Assembly: GCA_016719055.1 (NCBI GenBank) | Contig: JADKAW010000005.1 | Location: 1 to 64,000, forward strand | Source: Candidatus Rhodoferax mariagerensis | GTDB taxonomy: Bacteria > Pseudomonadota > Gammaproteobacteria > Burkholderiales > Burkholderiaceae_C | DNA length: 64,000 nt | Reading direction: 5' to 3' | The notes under the pieces: generated by a model | What the model saw: the letters and a program-made list of their open reading frames with translations, nothing else | Databases searched by the model: none | Told to the model about the DNA's origin: nothing | Shown: piece by piece, positions 47,036-57,947 of the stretch | Layout: every line of letters begins with the position of its first letter | How positions within the stretch are numbered: the stretch's first letter is position 1 | Made by a program: the position numbers and the translations under genes

Positions 47036-48577
47036 ATGACCAGCTCCAATTGGATCAGCCGCAAAGTCGGCAAACTGATGCCCGGCAAAAGTGCCGGCCA
47101 AGACGCACCCCAGGCTGCGCCAGATGCAATTAAACCCGCCTCATCGGCAACCCTTGCGGACCCCGGACAAGCCAACGCACTGACAGCCGCACCTGGCCCG
47201 GCCGCTCTGCCGAGTGTGATGGAGTCACGCCGCAGCCCGCGCTCGACCACCGAACGGCTGAAGGCCACCTTTCGGCAGGACGACGAGGCCTTGTCGCCCC
47301 GCGAAATGCGCCACAAGCTGGCCGAATTGCAAGCGGTGGTTGACAGCCAGGTCAGCGAAGTCGAGGGTGGCCGCCGCGCGCGCTTGTTGGCGCTGTGGTA
47401 CACCGCGGCAACGCCCGCACAGCGGCGCGACCTGTGGCTGCTGATGAGCGAGCAATTTGTCGCTGACCCGCAAGTCATTAAACAGGCGCAGGTCGAGTTT
47501 GATGCCGCCCTGGGCACGCCCGACCAGGCGGTCGCCGAGGTGAATTTCCGCCGTGCCACGGTGTCGCGGCGCCGGCGTCTGCTGCAACGCTTCAGCGCTT
47601 TCGCCGAAGGCATTCGTTTTCTGGTTGATCTGCGCGCCGAGATGCTGCCCTTGCTCAAGTCCGACAAGCGCCTGCAGGCGCTGGATGTCGAGATGGAATA
47701 CATGTTTTCGACCTGGTTTGATGTCGGCTTTCTGGACTTGCGCCGAATCTCCTGGCATTCGCCGGCTTCATTGATCGAAAAGCTGATCAAGTACGAGTCG
47801 GTGCACGACATCAAAAGCTGGGCCGACATGAAAAACCGGCTCGACTCAGACCGCCGCTGCTATGGCTTTTTTCATCCCAGCCTGCCCAATGAACCGTTGA
47901 TCTTTGTCGAAGTGGCCCTGGTTGACGCCATCGCCAGCAGCATCACACCGCTGCTCGACGAATCGGCTGACGCAGTCAACCTCAACAAGGCCACCACGGC
48001 GATCTTTTACTCCATCAGCAATACCCAGGTTGGCCTGCGCGGGGTCAGTTTTGGCGATTCGCTGATCAAACATGTGGTCGATGTATTGAAGGCCGAGTTT
48101 CCCCACCTCAAGACTTTTGCCACCTTGTCGCCGATTCCCGGGTTTCGCGCCTGGCTCGGCAAAAACGTCGCCACCATGATGACCCGGGTTGATGATAAAA
48201 CGCGCGCAGAACTCAAGCAGGCGCTGCAATCAAATGCTGAATTGACCGCGCAGTTGCTTGCCGATAGCCAAAAGTCGCAAAGCCTCGATGCCAAGTCGCC
48301 GGTCGGCCGGTTTCTGCTGCAATGCGCCGCCCACTACCTGAGCCGTGAACTGGTGGATGGCAAGCCAACTGACCCGGTGGCGCGTTTTCACCTGGGCAAC
48401 GGCGCCCGCATTGAGCGCCTGAACTGGGGTGCTGACCCTTCCATCAAGGGCATGAAACAGTCCTGCGGCATGATGGTCAACTACCTCTACGACCTCAAGC
48501 GCCTCGACAAGCACCGCGCCCAGTTGGCCCAAGGCAAGATTCCGGTGTCACGCGAGATTGACAGCCTGAAGCTCTGA
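47036..48577 (+). CDS. Malonyl-CoA decarboxylase
   Basis: A 513-residue enzyme converting malonyl-CoA to acetyl-CoA and CO2. It has the helical N-terminal domain (MRHKLAELQAVVDSQVSE, then ARLLALWYTAATPAQRRDL) and the GNAT-like catalytic domain. Landmarks are RRISWHSPASLIEKLIKYES, CYGFFHPSLPNEPLIFVEVA, and the C-terminal HLGNGARIERLNWGAD. The acidic-poor, Ala/Pro-rich first 70 residues are probably disordered. No malonyl-CoA synthetase is adjacent. It leads into a beta-oxidation gene 140 bp downstream, suggesting acyl-CoA metabolism as the common theme. Confidence 0.92.
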   Translation: MTSSNWISRKVGKLMPGKSAGQDAPQAAPDAIKPASSATLADPGQANALTAAPGPAALPSVMESRRSPRSTTERLKATFRQDDEALSPREMRHKLAELQAVVDSQVSEVEGGRRARLLALWYTAATPAQRRDLWLLMSEQFVADPQVIKQAQVEFDAALGTPDQAVAEVNFRRATVSRRRRLLQRFSAFAEGIRFLVDLRAEMLPLLKSDKRLQALDVEMEYMFSTWFDVGFLDLRRISWHSPASLIEKLIKYESVHDIKSWADMKNRLDSDRRCYGFFHPSLPNEPLIFVEVALVDAIASSITPLLDESADAVNLNKATTAIFYSISNTQVGLRGVSFGDSLIKHVVDVLKAEFPHLKTFATLSPIPGFRAWLGKNVATMMTRVDDKTRAELKQALQSNAELTAQLLADSQKSQSLDAKSPVGRFLLQCAAHYLSRELVDGKPTDPVARFHLGNGARIERLNWGADPSIKGMKQSCGMMVNYLYDLKRLDKHRAQLAQGKIPVSREIDSLKL

Positions 48578-48717
48578 AATCGGCCAACAACCTTGTTTGG
48601 ATGGACGCGGTCGATTGGGAGATGTTTCGCGGCGGTGAAGGGTTCATCCTCCCAGGAGGCTGTCGGACTGTCGAACCTTCTACAATAAAAGCACGACCGT
48701 TCTTTTTAGGAGATCCT

Positions 48718-50817
<2,100 letters not shown>

Positions 50818-50957
50818 TGGCCGGGTTGTCGGCTGCCGAATCGAAGCCCGAACAGCACCGCTGGACGCGGCCAAATTTGATAACAAATTGGCGCCTAGCC
50901 CAGAACCAGCAAGGGCAGCCTGCTATCAATATCAAATTGGCGAACGCCATAGCAGAT

Positions 50958-51034
50958 TTGAGGTCGGATCCCCATTCGGCCCAACATCATGCCATTCCTC
51001 ACCCCAGTTTCCCCGAATGGGGCTCTGACCTCAA
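50958..51034. repeat. Diverged palindromic repeat, GAGGTC/GACCTC arms
   Basis: TTGAGGTCGGATCCCCATTC at the left pairs with GAATGGGGCTCTGACCTCAA at the right. The layout matches the lipB element, including GTCGGATCC on the left and GGCTCTGACC on the right, with GGGGTC changed to GAGGTC. Confidence 0.7.
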
Positions 51035-51061
51035 TTCTGCGGACCCTCAAAGAAAAAAGTA

Positions 51062-51110
51062 ATCAAATAGGCCTGTAGCCCATATCCAATAAGCGCTGCC
51101 AGCTATCAAT
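51062..51110. repeat. Interspersed palindromic repeat, AAGCGCT core
   Basis: ATCAAATAGGCCTGTAGCCC, then AATAAGCGCTGCCAGCTATC, the best match to the element at 12633-12680. It ends 26 bp before the thiolase start and may overlap its promoter. Confidence 0.6.
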
Positions 51111-51135
51111 ACAGTAACATCTTAGAAAGCCCATC

Positions 51136-52247
51136 ATGACCCAAGCCGTCATCGTCTCCACCGCCCGCACGCCACTTGCCAAAAGCTGGAAGGGCTCCTT
51201 CAACATGACCCACGGCGCCACGCTGGGTGGCCACGCGGTTGAACACGCCATCAGCCGCGCCGGCATCGAAGCCGCCGAAGTCGAAGACGTGATCATGGGC
51301 TGCGCGCTGCCTGAAGGCGCCACCGGCTCCAACATTGCCCGCCAGATCGCGCTGCGTGCCGGTTGCCCGGTCAGCGTGTCGGGTCTCACCGTCAACCGTT
51401 TTTGTTCGTCGGGCCTGCAAGCCATTGCACTGGCGGCGCAACGCATCATCGCCGGTGAGGGCGACACCTATGTGGCCGGTGGCGTTGAGGCCATCTCGTG
51501 TGTGCAGCAAGAGCTCAACAAACACATGATCACCGACCCCTGGCTGCTCAAAAACAAGCCCGAAATTTACTGGGACATGCTGCAGACCGCCGAGAACGTG
51601 GCCAAGCGCTACCGCATCGGTCGTGACGCCATGGACGAATATGGCGCTGCCAGCCAGCAGCGTGCCACCGCTGCTCTGCAGGCTGGCCTGTTTACCCAGG
51701 AAATCGCCCCGATCACCGTCACGATGGGCGCGGCTGACAAGGTGATGGGCCTGACCACCATAAAGGTCACGGTCAACCAGGATGAAGGCATTCGCGCTGG
51801 CACCACGCTTGAGGGCATCAGCGGCCTGCGTTCGGCCATGCCCGGTGGGCTGGTCACCGCGGGTAACGCCAGCCAGTTCTCGGACGGTGCGGGTGCCATG
51901 GTGCTGATGCATGAGGCGGTGGCGGCGCGCAAGGGTCTGCAGCCGCTGGGCCGCTTTTTGGGATTTGCCGTGGCGGGCTGTGAGCCAGATGAGATGGGCA
52001 TTGGCCCGGTGTACGCCATTCCCAAAGTGCTGGCGCGCCTGGGTTCCGCGACAAGCTCGGTATCGACAACGCGCGCCTGAATGTGAATGGCGGTGCCATT
52101 GCCGTTGGCCACCCCTATGGTGTGAGCGGCCAGCGCCTGACTGGTCACGCGCTCATCGAAGGCAAACGCCGTGGCGCCAAACGTGTGGCCGTGACCATGT
52201 GCATTGGCGGGGGGATGGGGGCTTGCGGGGTGTTTGAAGTTTGTTAG
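51136..52247 (+). pseudogene. Acetyl-CoA acyltransferase (thiolase) with internal deletion
   Basis: The first 300 or so residues are normal thiolase: the nucleophile Cys90 in NRFCSSGLQAIALAAQRI, and GGLVTAGNASQFSDGAGAM. After AIPKVLARLG the frame ends at 52080 with a foreign tail. In another frame the end of the enzyme follows: RDKLGIDNARLNVNGGAIAV, the GHP motif in GHPYGVSGQRL, and the second Cys in VTMCIGGGMGACGVFEVC (stop at 52245-52247). About 20-25 residues containing the NEAFA motif are missing at about 52042-52045. The gene as read cannot make an active thiolase. It would have supplied the last step for the FadB/J-like enzyme upstream. Confidence 0.85.
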
Positions 52248-52309
52248 AAGTCTTGCACAAACACTCGTACTACCGTGTGTTTGAAAACGACCACTTCCCG
52301 CCAAGATGA

Positions 52310-55300
52310 TTAGAACGGGCCGTTTCTGAGCCCTGCAGCATTGGACTGCGCTTTTGTCGGGCCGATCAAGCGGTAAATGACATCTTCGCCCGACTTTAAA
52401 GCTGTTTCCAGCATGCCATTCTTGACCATTTCCTCGAATTTATCGAGGCCAGATTTGGGATAAACGGCGCGTTCCAGACCACCGACAACGATGTACCTGA
52501 CATCGTAATGTTGAAGGGCTTGCCACACCGCCTGCAAATCGGTCGAGGTGTAGATGGCCTCGACATTTTGCTTGCGCAGCTCGATCACCTTGCCAAGTGC
52601 GGCTACCGGGTGTTGCTGCACCACATGATGGCGATAACCCAGAATAGTCGGGCGCCCGGTGAACGTTGAGATCCGGCTGCCCCACCGGTATTCAGGCAAC
52701 TGTGCCTCAGCAATGACATCATTGTGACTGGCATGGACGCGCAGCCATGCAATCAGGCGCTGATCGGCTGCCAGCCTGAGTCGCTGACCGTTGTAGTCGT
52801 AAATCGCATAAGCGAGGAAAGCCTCGCCGTCCAATGTAAGTGCTGCAGAAGGATCAAAACGGGTTTGACTGCGCCCATAGGTGGCCAACGGCAAATAGGC
52901 CACAGTCAGCAGCGTAGCGACACCGAGCATCGCCACGTACAAACGGTTGAGGCGTTGTAGCAGACCGTGTTCCAACAGGCCCACACTGGCAATACCAGAT
53001 GCGACAGCCAGCAAAAGCCACGCCTGCAGATAAACCTTAAAGTAGGTATTCATGCGCCCTAGGTCTTGGCCAAGCACGACGAACTCGACCACAAGTTCTA
53101 GCCCGAAACCAATAATGGCGGCGAGCAAACCCACGCTTACTGTGCCGCTATATCGGTTGCGCCAAATCAGTTCCATAAGCCAGGCAAGGAGCGAGAATTG
53201 CAGACCAATGGCTGCAACCTCACCAGAACCACGGTAGGCAACAATGGCGCTCCATAAGGCGGTATAGCCAATCCCGGCCCAGCGCACAGCGATCAACGTT
53301 CGCAAAACATTCCGAATTGCACCCTGAGGTGGCAGGTACCACGGCTCGCGTGACAGCAACCCGGCCCAACCTCCGATGACCAGCAAGAACCACCCTGATG
53401 TGGCGATCCATGCTGCGAGCGCTGTGAAGTTTCCATCATAGAGCCGTAACGAGATTCCGCCGGTTGCAAAAGTTGTAGTAAACGGCAATGCCACGATCGC
53501 TTGCGCGGCCACCATCGCGATCACAACAATCCCTGCAAGCGCTAGTCGATAACGAAACTGCTTGCCTTGTGGCCAGCGAAAGCGCTGGCTGTAGCGCCAA
53601 CCCGCGACCCCGCTTGCCAGACACGCCATAAAAACGTAGGGTGGCCAGTCCCATGAATTGGTGGCACGCAGCAAGGCAAGACCAACCGCCACCACGGCGA
53701 TCTTAGCTGTCAGGGCCCATCCAACTGAAGTGGCACCGTGAACAAATCCAGACAAAGGCATCGCGAGCCCTAGCAACGCGGTTAGCAAAAATATCTGCAA
53801 CGGCCATGCCATCAAATGCGGATGTAAATCGCCGTAGAGGAATGTGAACGCCGGGAACTCGTTCACCTCGTAGCTGGAATTTGCTCTTTCTCCGACCGTG
53901 CGAGAGGGCGCCCACAACCAACGATCGCTACGCTGCGTAAGCGCCTCTCGCCACGAATTGATGCTCATGGGTTCGGCCCGTGTGATCAGGGTTTTGACCG
54001 CCTGAACATTGGCATCAACGGCGCGCGGCAGGTCGAGATTACCCAAAATTGTCGCAGCAGCCAATGCAATGACACCAGCAAGCCACCGCCTGCGCCAATA
54101 CGCCCCAAAGTTACCGAATCCTGCACAGACATTCCAAGCGACAGAGAAAGCGCCAACGCCCGTCATGGCCCACCAAGTCGGCAATGCGATGTTGTAAGCT
54201 ATTGCAGAGGAAACACCTGTCAGTTTGGTCAATACGCCGACCAAGACCCAGCCAAAGTAATAGTAGTTGAGACGCCCGCCGCTCAACCAAGGATCTGGGG
54301 GTGGAAATTCGACAGTCGCCAGTACACTGTTAAACAGTGCGTAATCCATGGGTTTTTCACCCCCCAGCACTGGTGCCCACAAGTCCGGATCAAGACCGCG
54401 TAAGACCAAACCCAGTGCAAACAAGGCGAGGAACAGGCCTTCGCTCAGCCCCAAGTAGCGCCAATTTAAACGCAACCAGCCACGTTCACGGCGCAGCCAG
54501 CGACGGGCGACGGGCAGAGTCGAGGCCACGGCAATCAGAACAATCACCACCACACCGCGACCAGACCAGCTTGCAAAACCAAGCCAGGTTAGCCACCACG
54601 AAGTGCCTGCCACTGCAGCAAGCCCTGCGATCTTGGCCACGCCATAACCTCGATCTGGCAAAGTCGGGAAAACCAGTGCCAACCATGGCCAGGCGATCCA
54701 TCCAAGTATCAGCGAAAACCCGTACCAGCTGATCAACGCCCCGGTGGTGGTCCAGACGTTGGCGGCTGGATAGTGTGTTGGCGAAGGTGGTGTCGCTGCA
54801 GCACGAGCCCCCTTCTTGCTGAGAAGGCCGTCAGCTGCCTTGCTGGCCTCGTCTGTCGACCAATCTAAGCGCCCAGCCCCCAAGGGTTTTTTGGCTTTTA
54901 GCGCGTCATCAACGGTGGACAGGTTGAGTTGCGAAAAAATGTGGTCAGCGGCACTGCGGGAGTAGTTGTTTGTCTTGCGGAAAATGTAAACCGTTGGATG
55001 ATCGTAAACGCTAAAAGCTTCATCGGCGGCCCAATCCTGCCAAGGTCGGCCCACCGTAACGCCTTGTCCGGGCGGAGAAAGAGACTGGTCATCGACTACC
55101 AGGCCAGCAATGCGTGGCAGTGAGTCCACCACGAGAAACCGCGAAAAGCCCAGTTCGCCTGAAAACAGCGCATCGTAAAAGCGGGTCGACAGCGGAAAGC
55201 GCAGCGGATTTCTCTGCATCGAATCGTAAAAGCGATTGTTGGGGACGACGAGCCATTGCGCCTTGTCAAGTTGGCTGATCAAGTGCGCACGTTTTGCAGC

Positions 55301-57325
55301 ATCGTCGTCAGTTGTCATCATCAAGTCGATCGGTACGTAATAACCCTCGCCGAATGGGTCAACGCTTGCAGCTCCCAGCGGAACTGTGCCGGACGGTCCA
55401 TTCAGGTCCAGGACATCAGAAGCAGCCAACTGGGGCACGCGTGCTGGCACCATATCGTTCCACACCCCTTCATGCGCAATTCGGGACCCCGCAAGGGTGA
55501 TAACTCCTTGGTTTACCTCGATTTGCAGGCGATAGATTTGCCCGCCAGTGACATTGAGCGGCTCACGCAAGATCAGGTTCAAATCCCTTTGTGCAACATC
55601 ACGATCTGAGGTCTCTAGCCGCAAGTTGACAGGGTGGGTTATTGCGACCACGATGCCGTTCGCATTGAGGATGCGAGCAACGATGGACGGCTCCAGGCTT
55701 GCCCCAGCGACCGTAGCGTTGTGCAACGACAGACGGTCAATCGTGCCACTGGCCGGTGCCACAGTTGCCGCAGCGGTCCGCGCTGGCACCCCATCGCCAT
55801 AGTCGCCGTGGGCCGGCCAGTTGAGCAGCACTTTAGTGCTTTGAGAAGTTGAAATTTGTGCAGACACTGGTCCCGCAATGTTGCGGATGATCCAGTGGGT
55901 GGCTGCAACATAAGCGTGCAGGGTTGTGTGCACCTGGTGGAACGCCACGGCCCACAATGCGGTACTTGCCAGCACAACGATGGTCATGGCTATAGGCCAC
56001 CGGGCGCTATAGGCGGGAACACCGTCTACCGCACGCAAATGAGCCAGTCTTTGGGCGCGCCACCATGGCACCAGCCAAGCGGCGGCAAACAAACACAGCA
56101 GCGGATAGATGGGCAAAAAGTAGCGCATTGAGACCACCCATTGGGATCCCATCCAGATGAAGTAGCCAAGCAGCCATAGCCAAGGAATGGCGCGTGCGCG
56201 CTCAATGGGAGACGCCCGCAGCAGTCGCCAGCCACGACGGGCAAGGCCGATAAATGCGGCCAGACTCAGGGCCATGCCTAGCCCCCACAACGTCAAATTT
56301 TGGGCCGCCCAAAGCCAGGGCGTGCGTCCTAACCATTGCCAGTTGGGTGGTATATCAATAACACCCGATGCCATTCGGCGCGATTCTTGAATCTGATCCA
56401 AGAACGCTTGTAACAGCCCCATGTCATGCCACGAAGGGCCAACAAACGCGTAAGGCGATGCGATTCGAAACGTAACAATGGCACTCAGACAGCCAATCAA
56501 TACGATAGGTAAGCGCGTCGAAGCGCGGGTCAACCAGTCTGGTCGAATAACAAACGCAACTTGGCTGGGTGCGAAAGATGCCACCAGTGGCAGCAGCACG
56601 ATCAGCGGGACAAGATTTATCTTGCTTGCGACAGCGAGCGCATAGGCTGCGCCAAATGCGACTGCGTCGCCACGATCTCCGTAACGCACAATCCTGACCG
56701 CAAACAGCAGTGTCAAGCAGGCAAAAAGTGTCGCAACACTGTCAACCGTCCAAAAATGAGATGTCTGAATGGGCAAAACTGCCAACGCGTAGAAACTGGC
56801 GGCGAGCATCCCGGTGGGGCGCCCCCAAAGAAGTCGCCCCAACAAAAACAAGGTCAGCAGTGTCAGGATGTCGGCCGATGCTGATACAGCACGTCCGACC
56901 AGGTGAATTCCACCATACTGCGCATATTCTGGCCGGCCAGTCACATAGCTAGCCGTCTCGCCCAACAAACGCACTATGACGAGCGGAAATTGCCCATACG
57001 GGTATCCTGGAAAACCGACGTTGGTCGGGTTGAAGTCGCTGCATTGGGTCGAGAACCACCCACCAACCCCTTGTGTGAGCGGAAATTGGGCATTGCAGAT
57101 ACCAAGATGCCCCTTTTGCGACGAATCGTCGCGACCGGAGGGGGTGAGCTTTCCTGAGTGAACGGCGCTGACCAGCATGGTCAGGTAGCGTTCGTCTGGG
57201 TGGGGATGGCTGCCGTCGTCCCATCGCAGGCCATCAAATCGCAAGAACCCGGCCACCAGCACCACCAATGCAAGAGTGGCCCATGGTCGCAAGGCTGCAC
57301 TGATTCGTGCGAGTGGTTGGTCCAT
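52310..57325 (-). CDS. Giant membrane protein: GT-C-like half fused to DUF2298 (YYY) half
   Basis: About 1,671 residues from the ATG at 57323-57325; a longer frame reaches 57448. The N-terminal half is a GT-C-type glycosyltransferase: a first TM, then the loop motif HPDERYLTMLV typical of Asp/Glu catalytic loops, then many TM helices. A soluble periplasmic segment follows. The second half is a DUF2298 protein, with PMDYALFNSVLATVEFPPPD, RLNYYYFGWVLVGVLTKLTG, NEFPAFTFLYGDLHPHLMAW and the ending YIVVGGLERAVYPKSGLDKF. The family is better known from actinobacteria, Chloroflexi and archaea. It probably transfers a sugar from a lipid carrier to an outer substrate. It converges on the thiolase gene. 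Confidence 0.8.
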   Translation of the reverse strand: MDQPLARISAALRPWATLALVVLVAGFLRFDGLRWDDGSHPHPDERYLTMLVSAVHSGKLTPSGRDDSSQKGHLGICNAQFPLTQGVGGWFSTQCSDFNPTNVGFPGYPYGQFPLVIVRLLGETASYVTGRPEYAQYGGIHLVGRAVSASADILTLLTLFLLGRLLWGRPTGMLAASFYALAVLPIQTSHFWTVDSVATLFACLTLLFAVRIVRYGDRGDAVAFGAAYALAVASKINLVPLIVLLPLVASFAPSQVAFVIRPDWLTRASTRLPIVLIGCLSAIVTFRIASPYAFVGPSWHDMGLLQAFLDQIQESRRMASGVIDIPPNWQWLGRTPWLWAAQNLTLWGLGMALSLAAFIGLARRGWRLLRASPIERARAIPWLWLLGYFIWMGSQWVVSMRYFLPIYPLLCLFAAAWLVPWWRAQRLAHLRAVDGVPAYSARWPIAMTIVVLASTALWAVAFHQVHTTLHAYVAATHWIIRNIAGPVSAQISTSQSTKVLLNWPAHGDYGDGVPARTAAATVAPASGTIDRLSLHNATVAGASLEPSIVARILNANGIVVAITHPVNLRLETSDRDVAQRDLNLILREPLNVTGGQIYRLQIEVNQGVITLAGSRIAHEGVWNDMVPARVPQLAASDVLDLNGPSGTVPLGAASVDPFGEGYYVPIDLMMTTDDDAAKRAHLISQLDKAQWLVVPNNRFYDSMQRNPLRFPLSTRFYDALFSGELGFSRFLVVDSLPRIAGLVVDDQSLSPPGQGVTVGRPWQDWAADEAFSVYDHPTVYIFRKTNNYSRSAADHIFSQLNLSTVDDALKAKKPLGAGRLDWSTDEASKAADGLLSKKGARAAATPPSPTHYPAANVWTTTGALISWYGFSLILGWIAWPWLALVFPTLPDRGYGVAKIAGLAAVAGTSWWLTWLGFASWSGRGVVVIVLIAVASTLPVARRWLRRERGWLRLNWRYLGLSEGLFLALFALGLVLRGLDPDLWAPVLGGEKPMDYALFNSVLATVEFPPPDPWLSGGRLNYYYFGWVLVGVLTKLTGVSSAIAYNIALPTWWAMTGVGAFSVAWNVCAGFGNFGAYWRRRWLAGVIALAAATILGNLDLPRAVDANVQAVKTLITRAEPMSINSWREALTQRSDRWLWAPSRTVGERANSSYEVNEFPAFTFLYGDLHPHLMAWPLQIFLLTALLGLAMPLSGFVHGATSVGWALTAKIAVVAVGLALLRATNSWDWPPYVFMACLASGVAGWRYSQRFRWPQGKQFRYRLALAGIVVIAMVAAQAIVALPFTTTFATGGISLRLYDGNFTALAAWIATSGWFLLVIGGWAGLLSREPWYLPPQGAIRNVLRTLIAVRWAGIGYTALWSAIVAYRGSGEVAAIGLQFSLLAWLMELIWRNRYSGTVSVGLLAAIIGFGLELVVEFVVLGQDLGRMNTYFKVYLQAWLLLAVASGIASVGLLEHGLLQRLNRLYVAMLGVATLLTVAYLPLATYGRSQTRFDPSAALTLDGEAFLAYAIYDYNGQRLRLAADQRLIAWLRVHASHNDVIAEAQLPEYRWGSRISTFTGRPTILGYRHHVVQQHPVAALGKVIELRKQNVEAIYTSTDLQAVWQALQHYDVRYIVVGGLERAVYPKSGLDKFEEMVKNGMLETALKSGEDVIYRLIGPTKAQSNAAGLRNGPF

Positions 57326-57562
57326 GGAAATTTTGTAAAGACTAGTGGTTGTCGCAGATGGAGGCAAAGCGCATGTCAGAGCATTGAAAGCGGCAATTAG
57401 GTGGAGCGTGTCTGCAGATGTTGTCTGCCCGTTCTCGTTTATGATCAATCAAATTATTGTACGAAAGCATCGTGGTGGCTAGCGTAGGTACCCCGTGGTC
57501 AGAACTCATATCAATTTAAGCAATAGTTTTGGCACTAACTGGGTGTGTGTAAGGAGAAACCA
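57326..57562. other. Divergent intergenic region upstream of two surface genes
   Basis: About 240 bp between the giant DUF2298 gene (leftward) and the small CTERM-like gene (rightward). It is AT-richer than its surroundings (AATCAAATTATTGTACG). Promoters for both sides should lie here, but none is convincing by eye. Confidence 0.4.
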
Positions 57563-57820
57563 GTGAATATCTATATGTTGAATGTCGCGCGATGTCTGGT
57601 AGTTATTTCCAGCATACCGCTGTGCATGGGTGCTTCCGAACGGACAAAAGCCCCGATAGCAACGAGCATCTCGACACCCACGCCGCGGCCAATTGCCAAA
57701 CCTTACGCCACCCCGATACCGGTCTCCGTTCCCGTTTTCACATTGGGAAGTTTTGGCGGCCTGTTGGCCCTGATGGGAATTATTGCTGGGCTTGCAGGTC
57801 GATCGTCGCGACGACATTGA
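57563..57820 (+). CDS. Small secreted protein with CTERM-like sorting tail
   Basis: An 85-residue protein whose GTG start is set by AAGGAG 6 bases upstream. It has a signal peptide (MLNVARCLVVISSIPLCMG), a short Thr/Pro-rich stretch (SISTPTPRPIAKPYATPIPV) and a C-terminus of motif VFTLGSFG, a hydrophobic helix GLLALMGIIAGLAG and the basic end RSSRRH. This layout equals IPTL/PEP-CTERM-type sorting signals, with no mature domain left to speak of. It lies between two DUF2298 genes. It may be a minimal substrate or anchor for the surface-glycan machinery. The exact CTERM class is not certain. Confidence 0.55.
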   Translation: MNIYMLNVARCLVVISSIPLCMGASERTKAPIATSISTPTPRPIAKPYATPIPVSVPVFTLGSFGGLLALMGIIAGLAGRSSRRH

Positions 57821-57947
57821 CCATTCGAATCGCTCGTCAATTTTTTTGAATCTCTTCATAGGGACGACGAGTGCGGGGACGCAGTTTGAACAGACAAAAT
57901 AGTCGTCGCGAAAATTTCCGCTTTTTCACAGTGTAAAGGGCTTCAGC

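Larger units (their letters stand above)
50818..51135. other. Intergenic region filled by repeats
   Basis: The 318-bp gap holds three repeat-like segments: CCTAGCCCAGAACCAGCAAG-type sequence (about 50890-50935), the palindrome at 50958-51034 and the AAGCGCT element at 51062-51110. No ORF with coding character was seen. Confidence 0.6.

Noticed and set aside
46577..47101. A full 174-codon minus-strand gene
   Set aside because: Its ends are antisense to the adhesin and to the malonyl-CoA decarboxylase gene; only the middle has any resemblance to a known protein, so it is listed as a remnant.
48601..48717. N-terminal extension of the FadB/J-like gene
   Set aside because: AGGAGA stands right before ATG 48718, and the crotonase domain begins there.
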